The position numbers were made by a program, and so were the translations under genes. Shown piece by piece: positions 43,098 through 52,208 of a DNA stretch of 64,000 nucleotides. Position 1 is the first letter of the stretch. The number at the start of each line of letters is the position of its first letter. This DNA comes from an uncultured Oscillospiraceae bacterium (lineage in GTDB: Bacteria; Bacillota; Clostridia; Oscillospirales; Oscillospiraceae): positions 1-64,000 of the forward strand of contig CANQMO010000010.1 in NCBI GenBank assembly GCA_947624985.1, written 5' to 3'. The notes below the pieces were generated by a model, which was given only the letters and a program-made list of their open reading frames with translations, made no database searches and was not told the DNA's origin.

Positions 43098-45017
43098 ATG
43101 CGCACGATCGTGGAAAAACGATGGGTCAGGCTGTTGGCGCTGGCCCTTTTTTTCCTTTTCTCAGCCGGAGCGGCGGTAAGTATTAAGCTGTATAGCTACG
43201 CGCTGGAGGACGGGTGGTACAGCAAGGAGGATTATACCTTTGCCGACACCCGCATGGCCAATAACTATGTGATGGACGCGCTGCGCTTTGTGGCGCAGAA
43301 TCTGAAATGGCTGGGCGAGCCTTCAAACGACTCACTGGGCGGCTATGGGGGCGACGCCTTCTCCTATGTGATAGAGGATATGGACACCGGGAAGGTATTT
43401 GCCGACACCAGGACCGACGCTTCGCAGTTCGTAACGGACTACGGAGAACCCGTCTATGTGGAGGACTGCGATCAGGTCTTTAAGCTGTCAGGCTATGTGG
43501 ATCTGCCCGTCCAGCCGTATGGCGGCTGTTACCGGGAGTACTACCTTTTCAGCTACCTACATCCTCTGAGCCGTGGCTTTTTGCCGGCCGGCGTGGTATC
43601 GGTGCTGCTGGCGGCGGCGCTTTTTGCCTTTGCCGTATTCGGCGCCATACGGATGGGGAGGAAGGGGACCCTTACTGCGCTGGGAAAGCTGCCGTTCGAC
43701 GGCGCGGTGGCGGGATTATATGTGATGGCGCTGCTGCTTATCCCGTTCCTGTATGACTGCGTAGGCTTCAATCTGCGCATAGCCATTCTGCAGATGGGCT
43801 TTACAGAAGAGTGGATGCACAGCCTTTTTACGCTGTGGGTATTCTGTCTGCTGACGCTCATCCTTCTCAACCAGCTTGCGGCGGGGGCTTTCACCGGCCG
43901 CCTCCTTCTGTGCAGGTGGTTGCGGGAAAGAACGCTGAAGGTGCTTGCCATCGCCGCTTATGCCGTGCATTTTTTCCTGATACTGCTGTTGCTGTTGTCT
44001 TTCAGCGGATACTACGGCCTTTCCGATCTTATCATGCAGATCGTGCCGGTCAGACCGGACCAGATAACGCTGTTCCTGGCTCTGTTCGACTGTCTGCTGC
44101 TGCCCTGTTTTATCCAGTGGAACAGGGAAGAGGCCCGTATCCGCAGAGCCTCCGGCGCGCTGGCTTCGGGCGATCTGACCTATAAGGTGAACGCCGAGCG
44201 GCTACATTTGGTCTGGCGCGATCTGGGGCGGGACCTGAACAGTATCGGCGACGGGATGACGGCGGCGGTAGAGGAACGGCTCCGCAGCGAGCGCATGAAA
44301 ACGGAGCTCATCACCAACGTGAGCCACGACCTGAAAACGCCCCTGACCTCCATCATCAACTACATTGAGCTATTGAAAGAGGAGGGGCTGCCGGAGCAGA
44401 CCAGGCGTGAGTATCTGGACGTGCTGGACCGGCAGAGCGCCAAGCTCAAAAAGCTGACCGAGGACGTGATCGAGGCTTCCAAGGCCGCCAGCGGCGTCAT
44501 GGCTGTCAACGCCGAGCTTTTCAATATCAACGAGCTTTTGGAGCAGTCGGTGGGGGAGTACAGCGAGCGGCTGAAGGAGGCGGGGATCCAGCCGGTGATA
44601 CACACGCCGGAGACGGAGACATATATCATGGCGGACGCCAGACTTCTTGGCCGGGTAATGGACAACTTTATCACCAACATCATCAAGTACGCCCAGCCGG
44701 GGACCAGAGCGTATTTTGACCTGGTCACGGGGGACGGCAAGACCGTCATCGCCGTAAAGAACACCTCCCGGGCGCCGCTGGATATACCGGCTGACGAGCT
44801 GATGGAGCGCTTCGTCCGGGGCGACAGCTCCCGCAGCACGGAGGGGAGCGGTCTGGGCCTTTCCATAGCCCGGAGCCTGACCGAGCTCATGGGCGGCCAG
44901 ATGGCGCTCACTTTGGACGGGGACCTGTTCAAGGCGGAGGTGTCGTTCCCGTCCGCGGACGGGGAAACGGCCCCCGGCGCCGTTCATGCCGCCGTGGCGG
45001 CGGTGGATGCGATATGA
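43098..45017 (+). CDS. Membrane sensor histidine kinase
   Basis: The 639-residue kinase has an N-terminal helix (residues 11-31), an outer domain to about 155, then a cluster of about six membrane helices (157-345), a HAMP-like linker, a HisKA domain with H410 in VSHDLKTPLTS, and an ATPase domain (DNFITNIIKYA, GSGLGLSIARSL). The poly-helix input region suggests sensing at or in the membrane. It pairs with the regulator upstream, and a glycosyltransferase gene follows from its own promoter, so an envelope-related signal is plausible but unproven. Confidence 0.9.
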   Translation: MRTIVEKRWVRLLALALFFLFSAGAAVSIKLYSYALEDGWYSKEDYTFADTRMANNYVMDALRFVAQNLKWLGEPSNDSLGGYGGDAFSYVIEDMDTGKVFADTRTDASQFVTDYGEPVYVEDCDQVFKLSGYVDLPVQPYGGCYREYYLFSYLHPLSRGFLPAGVVSVLLAAALFAFAVFGAIRMGRKGTLTALGKLPFDGAVAGLYVMALLLIPFLYDCVGFNLRIAILQMGFTEEWMHSLFTLWVFCLLTLILLNQLAAGAFTGRLLLCRWLRERTLKVLAIAAYAVHFFLILLLLLSFSGYYGLSDLIMQIVPVRPDQITLFLALFDCLLLPCFIQWNREEARIRRASGALASGDLTYKVNAERLHLVWRDLGRDLNSIGDGMTAAVEERLRSERMKTELITNVSHDLKTPLTSIINYIELLKEEGLPEQTRREYLDVLDRQSAKLKKLTEDVIEASKAASGVMAVNAELFNINELLEQSVGEYSERLKEAGIQPVIHTPETETYIMADARLLGRVMDNFITNIIKYAQPGTRAYFDLVTGDGKTVIAVKNTSRAPLDIPADELMERFVRGDSSRSTEGSGLGLSIARSLTELMGGQMALTLDGDLFKAEVSFPSADGETAPGAVHAAVAAVDAI

Positions 45018-45018
45018 C

Positions 45019-45048
45019 TTGACAGCCGGCGCCGCCAGGCGATATACT
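45019..45048 (+). promoter_or_regulatory. Promoter of the glycosyltransferase gene
   Basis: A perfect TTGACA (45019-45024) begins 2 bases after the kinase stop and is followed 18 bases later by TATACT (45043-45048). Confidence 0.75.
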
Positions 45049-45090
45049 TTTATGTACACTGATATGGACCGCCAAAACAGGGGGCAGAAG

Positions 45091-46059
45091 ATGAACACCC
45101 AAACACTTTGTATCGTGGTACCTTGCTACAATGAACAGGAAGTTTTGCCGATCACGTCAAAGCTGTTTCTGGAGGAACTGACGCACCTGATCCGGTGCGG
45201 AAAGGTAGGCGAGGGGAGCCGTATCCTGTTCGTCAACGACGGCAGCGGCGACAGCACCTGGGACATCATCTCCCAGCTCGCCAGGCAGGACGAGCACTTT
45301 ATCGGCATATCCCAAAGCCGCAACCGGGGCCACCAGAACGCGGTGCTTGCCGGTCTTATGGAGGCCCGGGAGAAGTTTGACGTCACCATCTCCATTGACT
45401 GCGACGGACAGGACGATATCGCCGCCATGGAGGCCATGATCGACGCCTATCATGACGGCTGCGACGTGGTGTATGGCGTGCGGAGCAAGCGCGAGACGGA
45501 CACCTTTTTCAAACGCTTCACGGCGGAGGGCTTTTATAAGCTCATGCGGCTCATGGGGGCGGAGGTGGTTTTCAATCACGCGGACTACCGGCTCATATCC
45601 TCCCGGGTGCTGCAGGAGTTCTCCAAATTCCATGAGGTGAATCTGTTCCTGCGGGGTCTTATCCCGCTGGTGGGATTCAAGAGCACCTGCGTCTATTATG
45701 AGCGCCACGAGCGGATGGCCGGCAGTTCTCACTATCCGCTGAAAAAAATGCTGGGCTTCGCGTTCGACGGTATCACGAGCCTGAGCGTCAAGCCCCTACA
45801 GCTCATCTTCTTCTTTGGCTGCTTCGTGGCGTTCCTGAGCTTTATCGGCATCATCTGGGCCGTGGCCGCCTATTTCATGGGCAAGGCGGTGGCCGGCTGG
45901 GCCAGTATGATCTGTATCCTCTGCTTTTTCAGCGGCATACAGCTTATCTGCGTGGGCGTGCTGGGGGAATATATCGGCAAGATCTATCTGGAGACGAAGG
46001 CCAGGCCCCGGTATATCATCAGCGCCCGGACCTGGGAGGAAGAGGACAGCCACAGCTGA
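45091..46059 (+). CDS. GT2-family glycosyltransferase, polyprenyl-phosphate type
   Basis: The 322-residue protein has an N-terminal GT-A domain (CIVVPCYNEQEVLP, FVNDGSGDST, SIDCDGQDD as the metal motif) and two C-terminal membrane helices (about residues 235-255 and 268-295), the plan of DPM1/GtrB-like enzymes that load a sugar onto undecaprenyl phosphate at the membrane. ATG 45091 follows GGGGGCAG; in-frame codons further upstream lie in the promoter. The sugar and the final product are unknown. Confidence 0.85.
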   Translation: MNTQTLCIVVPCYNEQEVLPITSKLFLEELTHLIRCGKVGEGSRILFVNDGSGDSTWDIISQLARQDEHFIGISQSRNRGHQNAVLAGLMEAREKFDVTISIDCDGQDDIAAMEAMIDAYHDGCDVVYGVRSKRETDTFFKRFTAEGFYKLMRLMGAEVVFNHADYRLISSRVLQEFSKFHEVNLFLRGLIPLVGFKSTCVYYERHERMAGSSHYPLKKMLGFAFDGITSLSVKPLQLIFFFGCFVAFLSFIGIIWAVAAYFMGKAVAGWASMICILCFFSGIQLICVGVLGEYIGKIYLETKARPRYIISARTWEEEDSHS

Positions 46060-46073
46060 CCCGATATATCATC

Positions 46074-46105
46074 AGACCCACTGCCTTTTGAGCAGTGGGT
46101 CTTTT
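46074..46105 (+). terminator. Rho-independent terminator of the glycosyltransferase gene
   Basis: AGACCCACTGC (46074-46084) pairs with GCAGTGGGTCT (46092-46102) and runs into TTTT. It lies just before the converging dut gene. Confidence 0.88.
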
Positions 46106-46118
46106 GCTGTGTCTAGCT

Positions 46119-46529
46119 CTATTTTCCCGTGCTGCCGAAGCCGCCGGCGCCTCTGTCCGTCTCGTCCAGAGAATCCACCAGCTCAAGCGCCGGGGTCAGA
46201 ACAGGGAGGATGACCAGCTGCACCAGCTTCATGCCCGCTTCGATGGTCACGTCCTCCTTACCGTGGTTGTAGACCTTGGCCACGATGGGGCCTGTGTACC
46301 CCTCGTCGATAACGCCCTCGCAGAGCAGATTTTTCTTTACATTCAGCCCGCTTTTGCTCTTGAGCATACCCACCGTGTGCTCCGGCAGCGAGACGTGTAC
46401 CCCCGTGTCAAAGACGCCGCTGCCACCGGCGGGGATGGTGACGGTATCTCTGGCGTAAAGGTCCAGGCCCGCGTCGGCGGCGTGGGCACGGGTGGGCACA
46501 TATGCGCCGGGGTCAAGAGTTACTTTCAT
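46119..46529 (-). CDS. dut: Deoxyuridine 5'-triphosphate nucleotidohydrolase
   Basis: Dut hydrolyses dUTP to dUMP, keeping uracil out of DNA. The 136-residue trimeric-type protein has the motifs ADAGLDLYA, SKSGLN, GVIDEGYTG and the terminal RGAGGFGSTG. ATG 46529 follows GGAGGATACGAACG. It overlaps the DHHW-protein gene by 17 bases and so is the last gene of the acylation operon, an unexpected partner. Confidence 0.95.
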   Translation of the reverse strand: MKVTLDPGAYVPTRAHAADAGLDLYARDTVTIPAGGSGVFDTGVHVSLPEHTVGMLKSKSGLNVKKNLLCEGVIDEGYTGPIVAKVYNHGKEDVTIEAGMKLVQLVILPVLTPALELVDSLDETDRGAGGFGSTGK

Positions 46530-47670
46530 CGTTCGTATCCTCCGCAAAGAAGATAGGCCGCAGCAGCGCCAGATTCCGGTCTGTGGAGAAGTTGCTGACG
46601 CTGTACAGCACCAGTATCATATCAAAGCCGTTCTCGTCCGCATACCGGGCAAGAGAATCCTTGTAGTACCGCAGGTCCACCAGGTCGATCCGGGAGAAGT
46701 TCGCCGTCAGGAAGGGGACAAGGCTGTCCGTGTAGGAGTCCCGCACGATCAGGACGGACGGGCCGTCATGACCGGTGTCCACGCGCAGCAGGGAGGTGTT
46801 GCCCCCCAGGAACATGGAGTACTTGTCCTTGACCTGCAAAAAAGAGGTGTCATACATGGGCTCTGTGGCGGGCTCAGGCGAGCCGTAGTCCGTCAGGGTG
46901 ACCGTCCCGTCGTCCGGCACGAAGGTCTCCATCACATCGGGCCTGACCCACGAGAAACCGGAGGAGGAATATGTGGTGCCATAAAAGGCGTCGGAGACCA
47001 CCTGACGGTCGTAGGAGGCAAGGTCCGGGGCAGGGAAGCCCCAGGCACCGCACAGCGCCTGATAGGCGTAGAACGCGCCCAGGCTGGTCCAGTGATGGTC
47101 CGTGCGGTAGAAAATATACTCGTCCGCGTGCTGCCGCAGGGCGGCGGCTATGTCGATGTTGACGGCCTGACTGCGGCCATAAGCCCGGTCAATGACGGCC
47201 TGCTGGCTGTCGGTGGGGGCGTTGTCCGGCAGGAGATAGGACTGGACGTCGCCGGCGCCGGGGATAAGGCCGAAATAGATGGGCGTTTCGCTGTACGCCG
47301 CCCAGGCGTTCAGCGCGTCGATGTTGCCGTCCACGGTCTCACCGGCGGGGGCTTCAAAGTCCGTGATGAGCACGCCGTCGCCGCAGTAGTAAACGCCGTT
47401 GTTCTCCTTTTTGCCGCTGAGAAGCTCACAGCGGGCTTTCAGCGCCGTCCAGGCGTCCCGGAAGGGGAACTGGTCGGTGGTATAGCTCTCGAAATCCGCC
47501 GTGAACGATCCCTCGGCCAGGGCGGTGAGGGAGAACTCCGGCAACCGCTGCAAATAGCGATTTTCCTGTTGGGAAAATTCTACGTCCGGCAGCACCGGCA
47601 GCAGGATAAAGAACAGCCCGATAAAACCGAGGAACACCGCGACGGTGACGATCTTTGCCAGTCGATTCAT
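46513..47670 (-). CDS. DHHW-family (AlgX/AlgJ-like) secreted acylation protein
   Basis: The 385-residue protein has an N-terminal membrane anchor (IVTVAVFLGFIGLFFILLPV) and an outer SGNH-like domain. The motif YRTDHHWTSLGAFYAY near residue 190 names the DHHW family; the serine in VRDSYTDS is a likely nucleophile. Such proteins work with MBOAT acyltransferases to acetylate surface polysaccharides. The MBOAT gene lies 9 bases upstream, supporting this. ATG 47670 follows GAGGTG. Confidence 0.88.
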   Translation of the reverse strand: MNRLAKIVTVAVFLGFIGLFFILLPVLPDVEFSQQENRYLQRLPEFSLTALAEGSFTADFESYTTDQFPFRDAWTALKARCELLSGKKENNGVYYCGDGVLITDFEAPAGETVDGNIDALNAWAAYSETPIYFGLIPGAGDVQSYLLPDNAPTDSQQAVIDRAYGRSQAVNIDIAAALRQHADEYIFYRTDHHWTSLGAFYAYQALCGAWGFPAPDLASYDRQVVSDAFYGTTYSSSGFSWVRPDVMETFVPDDGTVTLTDYGSPEPATEPMYDTSFLQVKDKYSMFLGGNTSLLRVDTGHDGPSVLIVRDSYTDSLVPFLTANFSRIDLVDLRYYKDSLARYADENGFDMILVLYSVSNFSTDRNLALLRPIFFAEDTNDESNS

Positions 47671-47679
47671 AGGCACACC

Positions 47680-49077
47680 TCAAAAACGGAAGTAGAGGAA
47701 GGGGTTATAGGTGGAATCCACCAGATAGGCGGTGGAGACGGTCAGCACCAGCAGGACCAGCACCGGCACGGCCACGGACCGGAGCTTTTCCGGCAGTCTT
47801 GCGAACAGCGCCCTGCCCGCCGGCAGACTGGCAAAGCAGGCCGCCAGCAGCACCGGTCCGAAGCCCGCAAGATAGTACAGGTCCGTACCGCCGCAGAGCC
47901 CTGCCTCGCCGAAGCCGTACATGGCCTTGAAAAACACCATCGTCTGGGCCACGCTGGTCTGCTGGAAGATGACCCAGCCGGAGATCGCTACCGCCAGCGT
48001 GTACAGATGACCCACGAAGTGGGGGAGCTTATCCAGCCAGCGCAGCAAAAATACCTTCTCCAGGATCAGGAAAAAGGCGTAATAAAGCCCCCAGAACAGG
48101 AACGTCCAGCTGGCCCCGTGCCAAAGGCCCGTCAGGGCCCAGACGATCAGAAGATTGAGAAGCTGCCGTTTGAGCCCTTTCCGGCTGCCGCCCAGGGGGA
48201 TGTACACATAGTCCCGAAACCAGGTGCTCAGGCTGATGTGCCACCGCCGCCAGAACTCCGTGACGGTCCGGGAGATGTAGGGGTAGTTAAAGTTTTCCAG
48301 AAACTCGAACCCCAGCATTTTGCCCAGGCCGATGGCCATGTCGGAGTAGCCGGAAAAGTCAAAGTATATTTGCAGGGAAAAGGCGATGGCCGCCATCCAG
48401 GCGCCCACGAAGGTCAGGTCCGCCGCCCCGGTCCCGGCGTAGGCATCCCAGAGCATTCCCACGTTGTTGGCGATGAGGACCTTTTTTCCCAGACCCACGA
48501 TGAACCGCTGCACGCCGGCGGCGAACTTGTCCAGATCCTCATGCCGCTCGTCAAGCTGCTCCGCGATATCCTTGTAGCGGACGATGGGGCCCGCGATCAG
48601 CTGGGGGAACAGAGCCACGAAGGTGCCGAACTTGATAAAGTTCTTCTGCACATAGCCGTCGCCCCGGTAAACGTCGATGGGATAGCTCATGGTCTGGAAG
48701 GTATAGAAGGATATGCCGATGGGCAGCGTCAGCCCCAGGGTGGGGATGGTCACGCCGGGGATCAGGCTCAGGGTCTCCGCCACCAGGTCGAAGTACTTGA
48801 AGAAGAAAAGCATGGCCAGGTTGACGACCGTATTTATAATGAGTACCAGCTTGGCCTTTTTGCGCTCCGCCGCGTACCTGCCGATAAGAAGCCCGCTCAC
48901 ATAGTTGACGCAGATGGAGAAGATCATCAGAAAGATATAGACCGGCTCGCCCCAGCCGTAAAACACCAGATTCACGGCAAAAAGCCACACATTGCGCCAG
49001 CGGGAGGGGACGATGTAATAGACAGCCAGCACGATGGGCAGGTAGATGAACATGAAAAGAATGCTGGAAAAGACCAT
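47680..49077 (-). CDS. MBOAT-family (AlgI/DltB-like) membrane O-acyltransferase
   Basis: The 465-residue protein has about ten membrane segments starting MVFSSILFMFIYLPIVLAVYY, and the family motifs FPQLIAGPIVRY, QIYFDFSGYSDMAIG, FWRRWHISLSTWFRDYVYIPLGG (shown here only as landmarks) and the catalytic histidine in WHGASWTF. It transfers acyl groups across the membrane to a surface glycan with the DHHW protein downstream. The glycan target is unknown. It begins 6 bases after the recombinase gene. Confidence 0.92.
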   Translation of the reverse strand: MVFSSILFMFIYLPIVLAVYYIVPSRWRNVWLFAVNLVFYGWGEPVYIFLMIFSICVNYVSGLLIGRYAAERKKAKLVLIINTVVNLAMLFFFKYFDLVAETLSLIPGVTIPTLGLTLPIGISFYTFQTMSYPIDVYRGDGYVQKNFIKFGTFVALFPQLIAGPIVRYKDIAEQLDERHEDLDKFAAGVQRFIVGLGKKVLIANNVGMLWDAYAGTGAADLTFVGAWMAAIAFSLQIYFDFSGYSDMAIGLGKMLGFEFLENFNYPYISRTVTEFWRRWHISLSTWFRDYVYIPLGGSRKGLKRQLLNLLIVWALTGLWHGASWTFLFWGLYYAFFLILEKVFLLRWLDKLPHFVGHLYTLAVAISGWVIFQQTSVAQTMVFFKAMYGFGEAGLCGGTDLYYLAGFGPVLLAACFASLPAGRALFARLPEKLRSVAVPVLVLLVLTVSTAYLVDSTYNPFLYFRF

Positions 49078-49083
49078 GCTCGT

Positions 49084-50064
49084 TTAATCCTCCGAATCGT
49101 CTTGTCCGGGCGTAAAGCCGGCCAGGGGATTGGCGGCGGCGGCTTTTTTCAACTCGGCGTTCGCGATGTGGGTATATATCTGGGTGGTGTTGAGGCTCTC
49201 ATGTCCCAGGACCTCCTGGAGCGTGCGCACGTCCACGCCGTTTTGCAGCATCAGTGTGGCCGCCGTGTGGCGCAGCTTGTGGGGGGAGATATTGCCCGCG
49301 TCCAGACCGGCCTTCAGGAGCGTCTTGTGGACCATGACCTGGATGGAGTCCACGCTCATGCGCTGGCGGCGGTTGGAGAGGAACACGGCCTTTTTGTCCG
49401 CCGTCGGGATATCCTTGCGCACGGCCAGCCAGGCGTTCAGCGCCTCGATACAGGCGTCGTTCAGATAGACGATCCGCTCCTTGCTGCCCTTGCCGTGGAT
49501 GAGCAGGCTATCCTGCCGGATATCCGACAGGTTCAGGCCCACCATCTCCGAGATACGCAGGCCGCAGTTCAAAAAAAGACACAGAATGCAGTAATCACGC
49601 TCTTTGTTTTTCCCATCCACCGCCATCAGCAGCCGACGGCTCTCCTCCAGCGTCAGATAGTGGGGGAGGGTCTTTTGCAGCTTGGGGGTGTCCAGATCCC
49701 GGACCGGGTCTTCGGTAAGCTGCTTCGTCTTGACGGTGAGGTACCGGTAAAACCCCTTCAGACTTGTGATCATCCGGGCCCGCGAGGCGGCGTTCAGCTC
49801 CCGGTCCCTGGACAGATACGCCAGAAAGTCATAGACCTCCGCCAGCGTGACCGCCCCGTAAAAGTCAAGATCGGCAGAGCGTATATCCACGTCCTCCAGC
49901 GGCGTATCACGGGGGACGAGGCCCCGCGCCACATAAAGATACCGCGTGAAGGTCCGCAGATCCATAAAATACGAATCCACGGTCTTTTTTGACTGCCCTT
50001 TGATGGTGTCATGGTATACGAGAAACTCCCGCAGCACCTGAGACGCCTCATTTTGATAACTCAT
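49084..50064 (-). CDS. XerC/XerD-type tyrosine recombinase
   Basis: The 326-residue protein has an N-terminal SAM-like DNA-binding domain and a catalytic domain with the arginine in CGLRISEM, a lysine in GKGSKER, HKLRHTAA, LGHESLNTTQIYTH and the nucleophilic tyrosine in that last segment. It probably resolves chromosome dimers. No attachment-site pair or integrase neighbours are seen, so I do not call it a mobile-element integrase. ATG 50064 is preferred to 50082, which has no ribosome binding site. It heads the acylation operon. Confidence 0.88.
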   Translation of the reverse strand: MSYQNEASQVLREFLVYHDTIKGQSKKTVDSYFMDLRTFTRYLYVARGLVPRDTPLEDVDIRSADLDFYGAVTLAEVYDFLAYLSRDRELNAASRARMITSLKGFYRYLTVKTKQLTEDPVRDLDTPKLQKTLPHYLTLEESRRLLMAVDGKNKERDYCILCLFLNCGLRISEMVGLNLSDIRQDSLLIHGKGSKERIVYLNDACIEALNAWLAVRKDIPTADKKAVFLSNRRQRMSVDSIQVMVHKTLLKAGLDAGNISPHKLRHTAATLMLQNGVDVRTLQEVLGHESLNTTQIYTHIANAELKKAAAANPLAGFTPGQDDSED

Positions 50065-50087
50065 GGAAAAGACCCCCAACATCTTGT

Positions 50088-50116
50088 ACTATAGCAGAGC
50101 AGAGGAAGCTTGTCCA
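50088..50116 (-). promoter_or_regulatory. Vegetative promoter of the xer-MBOAT-DHHW-dut operon
   Basis: On the minus strand TGGACA (complement of 50111-50116) and TATAGT (complement of 50088-50093) are 17 bases apart, each matching consensus in five of six places. Confidence 0.75.
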
Positions 50117-50120
50117 GAGG

Positions 50121-50164
50121 CAAAATACACAAATAATTCGGCATAATTAATATTATGCCGAATT
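50121..50164 (-). terminator. Terminator after the DUF6873 gene
   Basis: Perfect 13-base arms (AATTCGGCATAAT 50135-50147 and its complement 50152-50164) enclose a 4-base loop, followed on the minus strand by ATTTGTGTATTTT. It overlaps the stop codon of the gene it ends. The stem is AT-rich, unlike its surroundings. Confidence 0.75.
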
Positions 50165-50862
50165 TAGGGGAGGGCCAAAGCCCCGCCGATATCGAAAATG
50201 GGGTCCCGCGTGAGAAATACGGCTTCCCGGCCGTGTTTTTTCAGAAAATCCAAAATACGTTCTTTATCCGGATGACGGTCCATCGTTCCTGTGAACGCGA
50301 TCACATTTTTGTCTAGCATAAATGACGCGCCGCCGATGAATCCGTGATCGTACCCATCCAGCTCGATATATCCCGGACGAATGTCCAGCACGTCCAGCCC
50401 CGCGTTTTTCGAGGCTCTGGAGACGCCAGCGTCCGACGTGATGATGGAATGGTCGTCCACGTTGCACGCGGCGCATTTTGTGTAGCCCTGGGATACGGTC
50501 ACCGGGACGCCGCGCAGATGATCCGATACGGCGGGATCGATCGTCTCAGGATCGAATATGCTGTACTTGCCTGTCTCACACGCGCACAGTCCGACGTCCG
50601 CCGGATACAGGCCGCCTCTCGGTCCCACCGCTGTGTGTACCGTATATCCCATATTAGTTAAATTATTAACAATACTGGCATCCGAACAGACAGCAGGCGC
50701 CGCCACGATCTGCCGTCCGGAGACGAACGCCAGCAGGTCCGCATGGCCGGCCAGTCTCGGGTCCAGCGCCGGATCGTCAGGCAGCCAGATGACGTCGGCC
50801 CCCAGGGCCGCGAGGGGCCGTGCCAATTTATCCTTATACCTCTTCCCTGCCAGCAGCCTCAC
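50164..50862 (-). CDS. DUF6873 family protein (GME fold)
   Basis: The 232-residue protein contains QGYTKCAACNVDDHSIITSD, a DIRPGYIELDGYDHGFIGGA region and FTGTMDRHPD, which I recognise as DUF6873, predicted to adopt the fold of guanidine-modifying enzymes. The cysteine pair in CAAC and conserved acidic residues might form an active site; no reaction is known. GTG 50862 overlaps the radA stop by 4 bases, so it is expressed with radA and cwlD. Confidence 0.75.
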   Translation of the reverse strand: MRLLAGKRYKDKLARPLAALGADVIWLPDDPALDPRLAGHADLLAFVSGRQIVAAPAVCSDASIVNNLTNMGYTVHTAVGPRGGLYPADVGLCACETGKYSIFDPETIDPAVSDHLRGVPVTVSQGYTKCAACNVDDHSIITSDAGVSRASKNAGLDVLDIRPGYIELDGYDHGFIGGASFMLDKNVIAFTGTMDRHPDKERILDFLKKHGREAVFLTRDPIFDIGGALALP

Positions 50863-52208
50863 AGCGTCTTTTCCACCGCTTCCCGCAGTGTTTTGACATG
50901 GATGAGCTCCAGTCCCTTTGGCGGTTTCAGTTCGCCCCGAATACGGGATGGAACGACGCATTGGGTGAATCCCAGCCGGGCGATCTCCGAAAGGCGCAGG
51001 TCCAGGGCCTGAACGCTGCGTATCTCACCGGTGAGGCCCACCTCCCCCACCGCCGCCAGCTTGTCCGGCAGGGGCGTGTCCCGAAAGCTGGACGCCACCG
51101 CCAGGCACGCCGCCAGATCGGCGGCGGGCTCGTCCAGCGTGAGGCCGCCCACCACGTTCACATAGGCGTCGCAGGTGTTCACGTTCATGCCGCCGCGTTT
51201 TTCCAGTACCGCCAGCAGCAGATAAAGCCGGTTATAGTCAAAACCATTGGAGGTGCGCCGGGGCGCGGAAAAGCCCGTAGGCGTCACCAGCGCCTGCACC
51301 TCCGCGAGAATGGGGCGGCTGCCCTCCATCACGCAGGCCACGCAGGTGCCGGGCACGCCCACCGGCCTGCCGGCCAGCATGACCTCGGAGGGATTGGGCA
51401 CCTCCCGCAGTCCCTCCCGGCGCATTTCAAACACGCCTATCTCATTGGTGGATCCGAAACGGTTCTTCTCCGCCCGCAGGATGCGGTAGCTGAGAGAGCC
51501 GTCCCCCTCAAAGTACAGCACGCAGTCCACCATGTGCTCCAGCACCTTGGGCCCGGCAATGGCGCCCTCTTTGTTCACATGGCCCACCACGAAGGCGGTG
51601 AAGCCGCCGGTCTTGGCAAGCTGCATGATCTCCATGGCGCACTGCTTGACCTGGCCCACGCTGCCGGGCGCGGTGGTCATGCCCGGGTCATACACGGTCT
51701 GGATGGAGTCGATGATGACGATATCCGGGCCGAGCTCCTCAATGGCGGCGATCACATCGTTGATGTCCGTGCCCGCCAGCACATGCAGATTGTCACGATC
51801 GACGCCCAGGCGCTGCGCGCGCATTTTCAGTTGATGTTCGCTCTCCTCGCCGGTCACATAGAGAATGCTCTCGTCGGGTCCTATGCTGCCGCAGGCCTGT
51901 AGGAGCAGCGTGGATTTGCCGATACCCGGCGCGCCGCCGAAAAGAACGATGGACCCACGCACAGCCCCGCCGCCCAGCACCCGGTCCAACTCGCCGACGC
52001 CGGTGGAAAACCGCAGTTCATCTCTGTCGTCCAGCTCCGCCAGCCGTTTGGGCATGGCCCGGCGCACCGGACGGACCTTCTCCGCCGCTTTGGGTGCGGC
52101 GGGAGCCTCCACCAGCGTGTTCCAGGCCCGGCAGCTGGGGCACTGGCCCTGCCAGCGGGACGTCTCATACCCGCAGGCCGAACAGAAAAATACCGTTTTC
52201 TCTTTCAT
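50859..52208 (-). CDS. radA: DNA repair protein RadA
   Basis: RadA is a RecA-related ATPase that helps branch migration in recombination. The 449-residue protein has an N-terminal four-cysteine zinc finger (CSACGYETSRWQGQCPSC), a Walker A loop (GGAPGIGKST, about residue 95), the RadA-specific KNRFG motif and a C-terminal Lon-protease-like domain. I start it at ATG 52208 with GAGGAACG upstream; the longer frame runs into cwlD. It overlaps cwlD by 4 bases. Confidence 0.95.
   Translation of the reverse strand: MKEKTVFFCSACGYETSRWQGQCPSCRAWNTLVEAPAAPKAAEKVRPVRRAMPKRLAELDDRDELRFSTGVGELDRVLGGGAVRGSIVLFGGAPGIGKSTLLLQACGSIGPDESILYVTGEESEHQLKMRAQRLGVDRDNLHVLAGTDINDVIAAIEELGPDIVIIDSIQTVYDPGMTTAPGSVGQVKQCAMEIMQLAKTGGFTAFVVGHVNKEGAIAGPKVLEHMVDCVLYFEGDGSLSYRILRAEKNRFGSTNEIGVFEMRREGLREVPNPSEVMLAGRPVGVPGTCVACVMEGSRPILAEVQALVTPTGFSAPRRTSNGFDYNRLYLLLAVLEKRGGMNVNTCDAYVNVVGGLTLDEPAADLAACLAVASSFRDTPLPDKLAAVGEVGLTGEIRSVQALDLRLSEIARLGFTQCVVPSRIRGELKPPKGLELIHVKTLREAVEKTL

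Noticed and set aside
46492-49992. A 1166-codon open frame on the plus strand
   Set aside because: It runs opposite dut, DHHW, MBOAT and xer genes, all with strong family motifs. The reverse frame is low in hydrophobic structure and has no ribosome binding site.
49084-50064. The tyrosine recombinase as the integrase of a mobile element
   Set aside because: No att repeats, tRNA target, excisionase or cargo genes are present, and it sits in an operon with a normal promoter.
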